DNA of 64,000 bases, taken from JACKAQ01 sp965227145 (GTDB lineage: Bacteria; Calditrichota; Calditrichia; RBG-13-44-9; J075). Below, in pieces: positions 54,477 to 62,771 of this stretch. A program made the translations under genes and the position numbers. The notes beneath the pieces are model-generated. The model worked only from the letters and a program-made list of their open reading frames with translations, ran no database searches and was not told where the DNA came from. Positions within the stretch are counted from its first letter, which is position 1. The number at the start of each line of letters is the position of its first letter. Location of the stretch: NCBI GenBank assembly GCA_965227145.1, contig OZ245730.1:1984001-2048000 (forward strand), given 5' to 3'.

Positions 54477-55871
54477 ATGGCAGGATTAACATTTTTAGGT
54501 GCGGCGGGAACAGTAACCGGTTCCCGTCACTTGCTGGATGTGGATGGAAAACGGGTGCTGGTCGATTGCGGCATGTTTCAGGGCAGCAAACAAAACCGGC
54601 TGCGCAACTGGGATCGCTTCCCGGTTGATCCCGGATCAATTGATAAATTGCTGCTCACCCACGCGCACATCGATCACAGCGGTTATTTGCCCGCGCTCGT
54701 TCGCGACGGATTCAGCGGGCCGATTTATTGCACGCATTCCACCCTCGCACTCATCGATATTTTGTTGCGCGACAGCGCCCACATTCAGGAAGAAGACGCA
54801 CAGTGGGCGAACAAAAAAGGCTTCTCCAAACACAAACCTGCCAAACCGCTGTACACCATCGAAGATGCGGAACGGGTGCCGGAACAGTGCATTCCCATCT
54901 ATTACAACGATGCGGTGCAGATCACCGATACCATCCGCGCGAAGTTCCGCGATGCCGGGCACATTCTCGGCTCATCGTTCATCGATGTGAAAAAAACGGA
55001 TGGCAACCGCAGCCGTAAAATTGTGTTTAGCGGCGACTTAGGTCGCCCCGGTCGCCCGATACTGCGCGATCCGGTTCAGGCGTTTAATGCGGATTATCTG
55101 GTGCTCGAATCGACATACGGCAACCGCCTGCACCCGGAAAACAACCCGATGCAGGAGCTCGCGGATGTGATCAATCGCAGCGTCGAGCGCGGCGGTGTGC
55201 TCATCATTCCCGCGTTTGCGGTCGGAAGAACACAGACGCTGTTGTATGTCATTCGCGAATTGGAAGAACGGAAAATGATTCCCGAACTGAACGTGTTCAT
55301 CGATTCGCCGATGGGTATCGATGCGTTGAAATTGTTCAAGGAACACATGCCGGATTTCGATCTGGAAAGCCGGGTGGAGATGGTTCGCGGCAAACGGATT
55401 TTCCATCCCAAAAAACTGCACGTTTGCAAATCCCGTAATGAATCCAAAAACATCAACCGCTATGCGAATCGTTCGATCATCATTTCGTCCAGCGGCATGG
55501 TAACCGGCGGGCGCATTTTGCACCACCTCGTCCAGCGATTGCCGAAAGAGCAAAATACGGTGCTGTTCATCGGTTATCAGGCCGAAGGCACGCGCGGCAG
55601 AACCCTGCTCGACGGCAAGCCCGAGGTGAAAATTCACGGGCAATATGTTCCGGTGAAAGCGCAAATCGAGCAGGTTTCCGGTTACTCCGGGCATGCTGAT
55701 TATAACGAAATCCTGGCATGGCTGATGGGATTCAACAAAGCGCCGGAACGGATTTTCCTCGTCCACGGCGAACCGGACGCTGCAACCGCGCTGGCGGAGA
55801 AAATCCGCGAACGGTTTGGCTGGGATGTGGTCATCCCGAAAATGGGCGATCATTTTGAGATCGATCTGTAA
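54477..55871 (+). CDS. MBL-fold beta-CASP ribonuclease (CPSF73/Ysh1-like)
   Basis: 464-residue metallo-beta-lactamase-fold RNase with a beta-CASP insert. GGAGGA precedes the ATG. Motifs: GAAGTVTGSRHLL start, zinc motif HAHIDHSGYLP at about 61-71, DAGHILGSSFI, FSGDLGRPGRP, the beta-CASP domain (about 180-380) with IIPAFAVGRTQTLLY, SSSGMVTGGRILHHL, and the closing SGYSGHADYNEIL and FLVHGEPDA motifs. The RMMBL tail is present. Members process or degrade RNA and are common in bacteria and archaea. It follows potD by 109 bp, without a terminator between. Confidence 0.93.
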   Translation: MAGLTFLGAAGTVTGSRHLLDVDGKRVLVDCGMFQGSKQNRLRNWDRFPVDPGSIDKLLLTHAHIDHSGYLPALVRDGFSGPIYCTHSTLALIDILLRDSAHIQEEDAQWANKKGFSKHKPAKPLYTIEDAERVPEQCIPIYYNDAVQITDTIRAKFRDAGHILGSSFIDVKKTDGNRSRKIVFSGDLGRPGRPILRDPVQAFNADYLVLESTYGNRLHPENNPMQELADVINRSVERGGVLIIPAFAVGRTQTLLYVIRELEERKMIPELNVFIDSPMGIDALKLFKEHMPDFDLESRVEMVRGKRIFHPKKLHVCKSRNESKNINRYANRSIIISSSGMVTGGRILHHLVQRLPKEQNTVLFIGYQAEGTRGRTLLDGKPEVKIHGQYVPVKAQIEQVSGYSGHADYNEILAWLMGFNKAPERIFLVHGEPDAATALAEKIRERFGWDVVIPKMGDHFEIDL

Positions 55872-55903
55872 ACAATTAATTAATTTGAAGATAGGAGGCA
55901 ATA

Positions 55904-56542
55904 ATGGCAGAAGAAATGGATCAAAATCGGGTTGTCGTTGAGCCGAAAGAAAACGGCCCGTTGCTCGTCAAAGGGCTGAAAACGTTGAAAGATGCGCAGG
56001 GAAATCCCGTCGAAATCAAAAAAGATGTGATCGCGCTGTGCCGCTGCGGTGGATCGTCCAACAAGCCGTTTTGCGATGGCACCCACAAAACCAACGGCTT
56101 CACCAGCGCTCGCGAAATCAGCAAACCGCTGGATCGCGAACGGGCGTATCGCGGCAAATCGATCACAATTCACGATAATCGAACCATCTGCTCACATGCC
56201 GCTTATTGTGTGGACGAGCTCAAAACGGTGTTCAAAAAAAATGCCCAACCGTGGATTGATCCCGATGGCGATTCGCTGGAAGCGATTATCCGGCAGGTTG
56301 AAAGATGTCCCTCCGGTGCGCTCAGTTACGAAATAAATGACGAACACAAACGGGATGTCGAAAACCGTGATCCGCAGATAAATTATCTTGCAAACGGGCC
56401 GTACAATGTGTGTGGTCACATTTACATCGAATCCGAATTGCAGCCGCCATCTGCGGAGCATTTTTCGCTGTGCCGCTGCGGTGCGTCGAAAAACAAGCCG
56501 TTCTGCGATGGTGCCCATCACGATGTCAATTTTGATCGATAA
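55904..56542 (+). CDS. CDGSH iron-sulfur protein with central Fer4_19 domain
   Basis: 212 residues. AGGAGG precedes the ATG, 32 bp after the nuclease gene. Three parts: a CDGSH domain at about 20-75 (LCRCGGSSNKPFCDGTH, ligands Cys-Cys-Cys-His for a 2Fe-2S cluster), a Fer4_19-type ferredoxin-like domain at about 80-145 (TICSHAAYC, then VERCPSGALSYE), and a second CDGSH motif at about 185-205 (LCRCGASKNKPFCDGAH). Tandem CDGSH proteins of this form are known in bacteria and are thought to handle redox or iron; the exact role is unknown. All cluster ligands are present. Confidence 0.92.
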   Translation: MAEEMDQNRVVVEPKENGPLLVKGLKTLKDAQGNPVEIKKDVIALCRCGGSSNKPFCDGTHKTNGFTSAREISKPLDRERAYRGKSITIHDNRTICSHAAYCVDELKTVFKKNAQPWIDPDGDSLEAIIRQVERCPSGALSYEINDEHKRDVENRDPQINYLANGPYNVCGHIYIESELQPPSAEHFSLCRCGASKNKPFCDGAHHDVNFDR

Positions 56543-56586
56543 ATCACAAATTTTTAACGAATACCAAACCAACAGGGAAGCGCAGA

Positions 56587-57198
56587 TTGCGAGTGCCATA
56601 TAAGTTCGATAGCTGGGAATCGTTGTATCTGGGAAAACCGGAGCACCTGCTCGCCTGGCATTTTGAATCGCTCGATCCGGATATTTTGAAAGCGCTTTCC
56701 GAATTTGAAATTGATCTGCGTGCCGCAATTCTGGATTTGGGTTGCGGCACTGGTATTCCGTCTATCGCGTTGGCGAAACTTGGGTATCGCGTAACCGCAA
56801 CGGATATTTCGCAAACTGCGGTAAAAATGGCCGCTGATCGGGCGGCGCAAGCTGAAATCCCCGTCACTTTTTTGCAGGATGATATTCTCCAATCCACTCT
56901 TCATGTTTCGTTCGATTTGGTTATCGATCGCGGTGTGTTGCACTTGCTCGATTTTGATGAATGGGACAACTACCGGAACCAGCTATTGCGCTGGCTTAAA
57001 CCGGGCAGCCATTTTTTCCTGAAAGTTTTTGGTCCGGACGTGCCCGGCAAAGATGAGCCGCACCGGCTGTCAACTGAAACAGTAATCGCATTTTTTGAAA
57101 AACAGTTGCAATTGCTAACCTGTTCTGAAACAATCTATTACGGTACTCGCAACCCTTTGCCGCAAGCCTTTTTCTACGTGTTCAAAAAAGGTTTGTGA
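56587..57198 (+). CDS. Class I SAM-dependent methyltransferase
   Basis: 203 residues from a TTG at 56587 with AGGGAAG 6 bases upstream; a GTG two codons on is an alternative. Rossmann-type SAM fold: motif I ILDLGCGTGIPSIAL at about 48-62, acidic ribose contact VTATDIS, and motif IV FDLVIDRGVLHLLDFDEW at about 112-129. The target is unknown; the arrangement is like the methyltransferase-domain small-molecule group (TPMT or UbiE related). It follows the CDGSH gene by 44 bp and may be in the same operon. Confidence 0.85.
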   Translation: MRVPYKFDSWESLYLGKPEHLLAWHFESLDPDILKALSEFEIDLRAAILDLGCGTGIPSIALAKLGYRVTATDISQTAVKMAADRAAQAEIPVTFLQDDILQSTLHVSFDLVIDRGVLHLLDFDEWDNYRNQLLRWLKPGSHFFLKVFGPDVPGKDEPHRLSTETVIAFFEKQLQLLTCSETIYYGTRNPLPQAFFYVFKKGL

Positions 57199-57320
57199 TG
57201 CTTGCAAAAGGTTCTGGTTTATTGTAAGTTTTCCGATTGCTTTTGAGAAACTTTGTACCGGAATTCACAGTAGAATAACGTCTAAATAATATTGAATTAA
57301 ACAGCGGAATTTGTAACCGG

Positions 57321-57923
57321 ATGGAAAATAGAAAACGATTAATTTTTATCTTTATTATAATTGTCAGTAGCATTTTTGTTGATCAGGTGAGCAAATATAT
57401 TGTATCACAGACCATCAAATTTTCCCCGCCGAAGGAATATTTGGGTGGTTTTTTTGTGCTCAAATATGCCGAAAACACTGGTGCGATGTTGGGTTTTGGC
57501 TCCGATCTGCCGGAAAATATCCGTTTTTGGTTCTTAACCGTTTTTGTCGGTGTAATGTTGATTGTGTTACTCTCTTATTTGGTGCTCAACCGCGATTTTA
57601 CCAAAGCACAATCGTTAGGTCTCGCGTTAATCGCCAGCGGCGGCATCAGTAATTTTGTTGATCGCGCGATTAATAACGGGCGCGTTGTTGATTTTATGCA
57701 TATGGATAGCGGATTCGGCTGGGTAAAAACAGGGATTTTTAATTTTGCGGATGTTTCAATAATGGTCGGTTTGGGGATTATGATAATTTGGGGAGATTGG
57801 CGGGAGAAACACAGCGCTAAAGAGGAATCGGAAATCGATAATGAACCAAATTTAATCGGTAATTCACAAAGCGATAATCCGTATGAAATGCCCGAAGACA
57901 AGCTACCTCAAAAAGATAGCTAA
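57321..57923 (+). CDS. lspA: Signal peptidase II (first of two)
   Basis: Inner-membrane aspartic protease that cuts prolipoproteins; 200 residues. Four helices (about 7-25, 68-88, 95-113, 140-158). Conserved boxes: DQVSKYIV, YAENTGAMLGFG, SNFVDRAINNGRVVDFM with the first catalytic Asp and FNFADVSIMVG with the second. A hydrophilic C-terminal tail of ~35 residues is longer than usual. The start is ATG at 57321; no clear SD was seen. It ends 4 bp from the convergent MBL-fold gene. A second lspA lies 4.3 kb away at 62219. Confidence 0.93.
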   Translation: MENRKRLIFIFIIIVSSIFVDQVSKYIVSQTIKFSPPKEYLGGFFVLKYAENTGAMLGFGSDLPENIRFWFLTVFVGVMLIVLLSYLVLNRDFTKAQSLGLALIASGGISNFVDRAINNGRVVDFMHMDSGFGWVKTGIFNFADVSIMVGLGIMIIWGDWREKHSAKEESEIDNEPNLIGNSQSDNPYEMPEDKLPQKDS

Positions 57924-57927
57924 GTAA

Positions 57928-58830
57928 TTATAAAACAATAACATCACCTTCCTGTGCCGCTTTACATGGAATATCATATTGGTGTTTCAGCAAACGACGG
58001 CGGCTTAACTCTACCATCAAATCAACCGCAGTATCATCGTGGTCCGGATCGTGGTGAAACAGAATCAGTTGTTTCACACGCCCCCGAACAGCAATATCCA
58101 CAGTGTATGTATACGGCGAATGTCCCCAGGAAACGCGATCTTCATATTCTTCGGGAAAATATTGGGTATCGTGTATCAAAACATCAGCTTCGCTGATAAA
58201 ATTGATCAGGTCAATTTCTTCCTTGTTATCCATGAAATTTTCAAAGCGGTTCTCCAGATCGCTGCCATTTTTGGATTTATATTTCGGTTGGGGAAATGGC
58301 TCATTATCGCTGATATAAACAATCGATTTACCTTGGTAATCGAAACGATAACCCAATGTATATCCGGGATGATTTAAGAATTTGGTTTGAATATCAACAC
58401 CTTCAACCCGTAACGATTGCTCAGAAATAGTAACAAAATCCACAGTAGCGGACATATCCTCAATCGCAACCGGGAAATAGATAGGGTCCATCTGCATTTC
58501 GATGATTCTGTCCAATTCCACATTGGGTTCATCACAGCCATAAATGGTAAACTTGTTACCTTTTTTGAATGCAGCCTTAAAAAATGGCAAACCCTGAATA
58601 TGATCCCAATGAAAATGGCTCAGAAAAATATACGCTTCAACCGGTTTTTTCTGTGAAAGTAATTCTTTTCCGAGTTCGCGAATACCCGAGCCGGCATCAA
58701 TAATAAAACGGGGTTTTCCTGAATATTGGATTTCAACACAAGAGGTGTTACCACCATAGCGGATAGTATGGGGACCGGGAGTAGGAATTGACCCCCGGAC
58801 ACCCCAAAACTTAATTTTGATAGGATCCAT
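57928..58830 (-). CDS. MBL-fold metallohydrolase (PhnP/RNase Z-like), overlapping a response-regulator gene
   Basis: 300-residue cytosolic protein. Starts KFWGVRGSIPTPGPHTIRYG, typical of the PhnP-like group of MBL hydrolases; zinc motif SHFHWDHIQG with His72, His74, Asp76 and His77; later metal-binding positions in LNHPGYTLGYRF, YISDNEPF and LFHHDPDHDD. Proteins of this group include cyclic phosphodiesterases and RNase Z-like enzymes; the substrate here is unknown. The ATG lies inside the end of the upstream REC gene (20-bp overlap), so translation is coupled and the two products probably act together. Confidence 0.85.
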   Translation of the reverse strand: MDPIKIKFWGVRGSIPTPGPHTIRYGGNTSCVEIQYSGKPRFIIDAGSGIRELGKELLSQKKPVEAYIFLSHFHWDHIQGLPFFKAAFKKGNKFTIYGCDEPNVELDRIIEMQMDPIYFPVAIEDMSATVDFVTISEQSLRVEGVDIQTKFLNHPGYTLGYRFDYQGKSIVYISDNEPFPQPKYKSKNGSDLENRFENFMDNKEEIDLINFISEADVLIHDTQYFPEEYEDRVSWGHSPYTYTVDIAVRGRVKQLILFHHDPDHDDTAVDLMVELSRRRLLKHQYDIPCKAAQEGDVIVL

Positions 58831-59254
58831 TTTGAACCGGATGAATCAGTTCCTTTATTTTTGAGATCAAGACGTTTGCACGTGTGGGTTTGGTGAAAAA
58901 AGCATCGGCACCCATTTCAAGCGCTTTCCGGCGATCGGAATCATAAATTTTACCAGAGTAAATGATGATCCGCGTATCTTCCGTTCCGTTTGTGCTTTTG
59001 ATTTCTTTGCATAAACGTAACCCATCCAGCTTTGGCATCATTAAATCGAGAATTACCACCCGGGGTTTGTTGGTGCTGATAAACTGGAGTGCCTCGGAAC
59101 TGTTTGTAACATAATTCGCCGAAAAACCATATTCTTCGACCAGCATCTTGGTTAAATAGGCTTGTTCCAGATTATCTTCAACAATAATTACATCATATGG
59201 AGTGTTTTTTCCACTCATCACTTCCAGTGGCATACTGGTGACTTCCGTGTTCAT
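58811..59254 (-). CDS. Stand-alone response regulator (REC domain)
   Basis: 147 residues, single receiver domain. From the ATG at 59254 (AAGGAG 8 bases upstream; an ATG two codons earlier is too near the site): acidic pair Glu26-Asp27 in IIVEDN, phospho-acceptor Asp70 in VVILDLMMPKLDG, Ser100 in IIIYSG and Lys122 in FFTKP, so it should be phosphorylatable. There is no output domain. The gene overlaps the MBL-fold hydrolase gene by 20 bp, which hints that phosphorylation of this REC controls that enzyme. No histidine kinase is nearby. Confidence 0.9.
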   Translation of the reverse strand: MNTEVTSMPLEVMSGKNTPYDVIIVEDNLEQAYLTKMLVEEYGFSANYVTNSSEALQFISTNKPRVVILDLMMPKLDGLRLCKEIKSTNGTEDTRIIIYSGKIYDSDRRKALEMGADAFFTKPTRANVLISKIKELIHPVQNGSYQN

Positions 59255-59560
59255 AAGCATTGCTCCTTCCTGCTCATATTTACAGCCGCTAATCGCCCAA
59301 TTAAATAAATATTTTCCCTAACCGTAATAAATGTTTGAATTGACTCAACAGTTCCCTGTTGCGATGATGGATGGTAAATCAATTTATACCAATCTGGTGA
59401 CAAAACCCCGATATTTCCAAAGACCATACCCCACAACCGCGTCTCCTGTTTGAGTTGCTTGTGGAAAAATATTGACAAACTTGTAGTCATCCGTTGACTG
59501 AAGTCACAACAAATTTTATGGAAAACTTTTAAGAAAAGATAAAATAAAGGTAGGATTTGT
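59255..59560. other. 306-bp region upstream of the REC gene
   Basis: Separates the MauE-like gene from the REC gene on the minus strand and probably holds the REC promoter. An open frame at 59251-59700 crosses it but overlaps the MauE-like gene in another frame and resembles no protein. No hairpin or repeat was seen. Confidence 0.5.
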
Positions 59561-60004
59561 TTATTTATTCCGATTTTTGCAGGAAACATACAAAAGCACA
59601 CTAAAAAATAACAGAAGCGTGTTTGAAGCAACTTTTGTAAGGGTAACCGGAGAACTTTTATCACCAAAACAACCACAATTAATATCAAGGTTTCGAGCAT
59701 ATGCGCTGCTCACAGATAAAAGAAAAATAGCCATCATAATAATATTCAATACTGTCGCTGCATTTAGCCAAATATTTGCAATCAGAAGCACTCCGGTAAT
59801 CAATTCAAGATATGGCAGCCATATTGCAATCCAACGAGAAAACGTTGCTCCTGTAAGTTGATAATTTTCGACAGCAACGGCAAAATCTAAAGGAAAAAGA
59901 ATTTTATCGATAGCTGCATAGATCAACATCGCCCCAAAAAATAATCGTAATAACACGACCGTTTTTGGATGAAAAGGTATTGATTTTATTGATTTTACAT
60001 CCAT
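59561..60004 (-). CDS. MauE/DoxX-type redox-associated membrane protein
   Basis: 147-residue integral membrane protein with four helices (about 17-33, 48-66, 72-95, 120-141). The MauE-like element NLDINCGCFG at about 105-114 carries two Cys in a CGC motif on the loop after helix 3, and the N-terminal ILFPLDFAVAVENYQL matches the family. MauE-like proteins aid maturation or disulfide chemistry of exported proteins. It follows the rhodanese gene by 15 bp and belongs to the DUF1573/rhodanese/MauE series. Confidence 0.85.
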   Translation of the reverse strand: MDVKSIKSIPFHPKTVVLLRLFFGAMLIYAAIDKILFPLDFAVAVENYQLTGATFSRWIAIWLPYLELITGVLLIANIWLNAATVLNIIMMAIFLLSVSSAYARNLDINCGCFGDKSSPVTLTKVASNTLLLFFSVLLYVSCKNRNK

Positions 60005-60019
60005 TTGTAACTACCCTGA

Positions 60020-60469
60020 TTACGGTTCAATTGGCAAACCCATTTCCAGCCAGCCGGAAAATCCGTCGTATAGCACTTTTGTTTTACGAAACCCATTTTT
60101 TTGAAGTAATCCTGCAAATGCCGTTGCTTCATAACAATCCGGTTCAAAACAATAAATGACGTAGGACATCTCTTTGTCAAGTTGACTGATAATTTCTGGT
60201 GACCGGATAAATTGTTGCCACGGCATGGATACAGCACCGGGGAGGTGATCTATTTCAAACGCATCCGTTTCGCGAACGTCGATTGCTATGGCATGTCCGT
60301 CAATAATTAACGAAAAAGCATCCGGCAGGTTGATAAATTCCACAGAATTGTTTGTATGTGAAAGGTCTGGTGAGAGCAACGCCCATCGAATACCATTCGG
60401 GTGAAATTGGTTGATTATTAAACCACCGAATAACGTTGCGGTTAGTAATGTGAGCACTCTTAAAATCAT
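60020..60469 (-). CDS. Rhodanese-like protein with N-terminal membrane anchor
   Basis: 149 residues from the ATG at 60469 (AGGT 6 bases upstream; TTG just before it is another reading). A hydrophobic segment at about 3-20 is a membrane anchor or uncleaved signal; the rhodanese domain spans about 45-149 (AIAIDVRETDAFEIDHLPGA, then the active loop YCFEPDCYEATAFA). The loop has the catalytic-position Cys and a second Cys but not the usual CxxGxR form. The end VLYDGFSGWLEMGLP is typical. Likely periplasmic sulfur or thiol carrier; partner genes DUF1573 and MauE flank it. Confidence 0.85.
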   Translation of the reverse strand: MILRVLTLLTATLFGGLIINQFHPNGIRWALLSPDLSHTNNSVEFINLPDAFSLIIDGHAIAIDVRETDAFEIDHLPGAVSMPWQQFIRSPEIISQLDKEMSYVIYCFEPDCYEATAFAGLLQKNGFRKTKVLYDGFSGWLEMGLPIEP

Positions 60470-60487
60470 CAATCGACCTATACAATA

Positions 60488-60511
60488 AACCCCGGTTTTT
60501 TGACCGGGGTT
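60488..60511. terminator. Hairpin between DUF1573 and rhodanese genes
   Basis: AAACCCCGGT / ACCGGGGTTT, loop TTTT. Only a short T stretch follows in either direction. As it falls inside a co-directional series it may act as partial terminator or mRNA-stabilising hairpin, dividing lspA-rluD-DUF1573 from rhodanese-MauE. Confidence 0.65.
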
Positions 60512-60540
60512 TATTGACGCTGTTTTTCTATTTGCAATAT

Positions 60541-61242
60541 TTATTCGCTATGAGATGCATCGTGTTCTAAAATGTTAATAAAAACCGGTAAGCTTTTGCT
60601 TTGGAATTTCTTATTGTTGGTTTCGATATAGATGTTTGTATTCATACGACCGGTTTTGCTGGGAACTAAATCGACCCGTACCAGATGCGATTTACCTGCA
60701 GGGATGACAATGTTTGCCGGTGTAATTTTAACAATATCGTTATCTGCAGCAATTTTTGTGACGTTCAATTCGGCTTGCGAAGAATTTTCTATCTCAAAAA
60801 ATTCTGTGTAAACCGTATCTGGATTAAGTGTCACTTTTTGAAAATTGATAAAACGTGGATTGATCGAAACGTCTGTGGTAATGTTGGCTTCAACAAAAAG
60901 CACTTCGGATTTTGGATCTTCATCCTTAAAAACCAGACGAATAGATTTCCGGACAACTCCTGAAAAACGTTCCGTTTCGATGGTATAGGGAATATGTGCG
61001 GTTTCTCCGGGTTCGAAAATCTTTTTTTCCGGTTTAACAGCAGTGCACCCACAGCTGGTTCGGACATCAACCAGTTCAACCATTTTACCGGTATTATTAA
61101 TAAATTCGATTTGTCCGCTAATTATATCGCCCTGACTAACTTTTCCGTGATCGATCACTTTTTCATGCTTAAAATCAATTTGGGCAAATGCAGCAGTTGA
61201 AAAAATCGTGCATCCGACAATAAACCACAGTATGCTTTTCAT
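60541..61242 (-). CDS. DUF1573 exported protein
   Basis: 233 residues, signal peptide 1-21 (ends TAAFAQ). Two Ig/ASH-like beta domains; the first is DUF1573 with HGKVSQGDIISGQIEFINNT and the conserved Cys pair TSCGCTAVKPEKK, the second (about 125-225) is a similar beta sandwich. Function unknown; the CGC motif suggests metal or disulfide binding outside the inner membrane. ATG overlaps the rluD stop by four bases (ATGA), so it is coupled to rluD. Confidence 0.88.
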   Translation of the reverse strand: MKSILWFIVGCTIFSTAAFAQIDFKHEKVIDHGKVSQGDIISGQIEFINNTGKMVELVDVRTSCGCTAVKPEKKIFEPGETAHIPYTIETERFSGVVRKSIRLVFKDEDPKSEVLFVEANITTDVSINPRFINFQKVTLNPDTVYTEFFEIENSSQAELNVTKIAADNDIVKITPANIVIPAGKSHLVRVDLVPSKTGRMNTNIYIETNNKKFQSKSLPVFINILEHDASHSE

Positions 61243-62222
61243 GACAAATTCCTCTCGATATTCCGGGATAAATCTAAAATTTTCTGAAAATCTTCTGGCA
61301 GATCAGCCGAGAAGCTTATTTTTTGTTTTGAATTCGGATGTTCAAATGTCAGCCGAAACGCGTGCAACGCCTGCCGGTCAATCAATTTCAGCAAATATAG
61401 TGCATTTTGTTTGTAAGATAAAGTTGAAACTCTATTTATTTGTTTCGTTCTGCCGGCGTATTCCGGATCGCCAAAAACAGGGTGGTGAATGTGGTTGAAA
61501 TGCGTTCGAATCTGATGCGTTCGCCCGGTTTTCAACCACACCCGGATTAGCGATAAAAAAGCATGTTCTTCCTCAACTTCATAAATTGTGATGGCGGTTT
61601 TCCCGTTCTCGGCAACAACAAATTTTTTGCGATCAGATTTACTGCGATTCAACAATGTTTCAATTTTCCCGCTCATCTCTGGCAAATGTCCCCAAACCAG
61701 TGCTTTGTATTCACGTTGCGCGGTTTTCTCAGCGAATTGTTTTTGCAAATTGATATGTGCCCGGTCATTTTTCGCAACGACCAGCAGTCCGGTTGTGTTT
61801 TTATCCAACCGGTGAACAATTCCGGGGCGTTGCCTGCCACCCACACCGGATAAATCGCTACAATGATACAAAAGCGCATTCACCAAAGTTCCCGAATGAA
61901 CCCCGGCTCCGGGATGCACAACCAATCCCGCCGGTTTGTTAATTACCAACAGGTGTTCATCTTCAAAAATAATGTTTAATGGAATATTTTCCGGTTGAAT
62001 GTTGGTAGGAGAAGGGGAGGGGATAACGATATAAATTTCGTCGTTTTCGAGCAACATATGCGATGGTTTTACGACTTCGCCATTTACTAAAATTTGCCCG
62101 CTTTTGATTAATTTTTGATAATATGAACGGGAGTGATCGCTGAATCGACCGGATAAAAAAATATCCAGTCGTTGGTTACTTAATTCACTATTTATTTTAA
62201 GTTTGTGTTCCATTTGTATCAT
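61239..62222 (-). CDS. rluD: 23S rRNA pseudouridine synthase, RluD-type
   Basis: 327 residues. N-terminal S4 RNA-binding domain at about 10-75 (NQRLDIFLSGRFSDHSRSYY), then the pseudouridine synthase core with PAGLVVHPG, the catalytic motif GIVHRLDKNTTGLLVVAKN (Asp in HRLD), the RVWLKTGRTHQIRTHF motif and HAFRLTFEHP near the end. Modifies uridines of helix 69 in 23S rRNA in known members. The ATG overlaps the lspA stop (ATGA) and its own stop overlaps the DUF1573 ATG, giving tight coupling. Confidence 0.93.
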   Translation of the reverse strand: MIQMEHKLKINSELSNQRLDIFLSGRFSDHSRSYYQKLIKSGQILVNGEVVKPSHMLLENDEIYIVIPSPSPTNIQPENIPLNIIFEDEHLLVINKPAGLVVHPGAGVHSGTLVNALLYHCSDLSGVGGRQRPGIVHRLDKNTTGLLVVAKNDRAHINLQKQFAEKTAQREYKALVWGHLPEMSGKIETLLNRSKSDRKKFVVAENGKTAITIYEVEEEHAFLSLIRVWLKTGRTHQIRTHFNHIHHPVFGDPEYAGRTKQINRVSTLSYKQNALYLLKLIDRQALHAFRLTFEHPNSKQKISFSADLPEDFQKILDLSRNIERNLS

Positions 62223-62767
62223 TTTGTTGCAATTGCAGATATGTGTTTTTTTGATAATAAGGTTGAGATGACCAGGATCATGCCGATGGTGACGGAAATA
62301 TCTGCAATATTGAATACCGGCAACCGGTAAATTGAAAAATCATGAAATTGCCAAAGTAGCAGATTTATCGTATCAAAATGAACATCAAAAAAATTGATAT
62401 CAATAAAATCAACAACATTACCACGATACAGTCTGTCAAAAAGATTCCCGGCAGCACCGCCTAAAATGGTTGCTGCAGCCACTCGCAACCACTTGTGATC
62501 TCGAATATTTAATAGCACATAAAATATCATTATGGCAATTATAATTGAGATTATATTAAGCAAAGCCGTGTTTTGAATGTTAAATCCAAAAGCTATTCCG
62601 GAGTTTTCCACATACGTAAAACGCAAAAACTCACCGAGAACAGTCACGCTGGAGAGCGGTTTTAGGAAGGCAACTGCAAGAAATTTGGTGGATTGGTCTA
62701 TTAAAAAAATTGCGACAATAACGGATATTGTCGCAATAAAATGGGGCTTTTCGGGCATGGTGGCCAT
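62219..62767 (-). CDS. lspA: Signal peptidase II (second of two)
   Basis: 182 residues, four helices. Conserved boxes DQSTKFLAV, FTYVENSGIAFGF, AGNLFDRLYRGNVVDFIDI with the first catalytic Asp and FNIADISVTIG with the second. An insert of ~20 residues (about 128-147, aromatic: HFDTINLLLWQFHDFSIYR) lies between the two Asp boxes and is longer than in the first lspA, though such inserts occur in Bacteroidota enzymes. It follows a dksA-like gene by 4 bp and overlaps rluD by four bases. The dksA-lspA order is familiar from Bacteroidota, so this is probably the housekeeping copy. Confidence 0.93.
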   Translation of the reverse strand: MATMPEKPHFIATISVIVAIFLIDQSTKFLAVAFLKPLSSVTVLGEFLRFTYVENSGIAFGFNIQNTALLNIISIIIAIMIFYVLLNIRDHKWLRVAAATILGGAAGNLFDRLYRGNVVDFIDINFFDVHFDTINLLLWQFHDFSIYRLPVFNIADISVTIGMILVISTLLSKKHISAIATK

Positions 62768-62771
62768 CGAT

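Noticed and set aside
59251..59700. 149-codon minus-strand open frame between the REC and MauE-like genes
   Set aside because: It overlaps the MauE-like gene by 140 bp in another frame, and its sequence is not protein-like; the MauE-like frame carries the NCGCFG motif.
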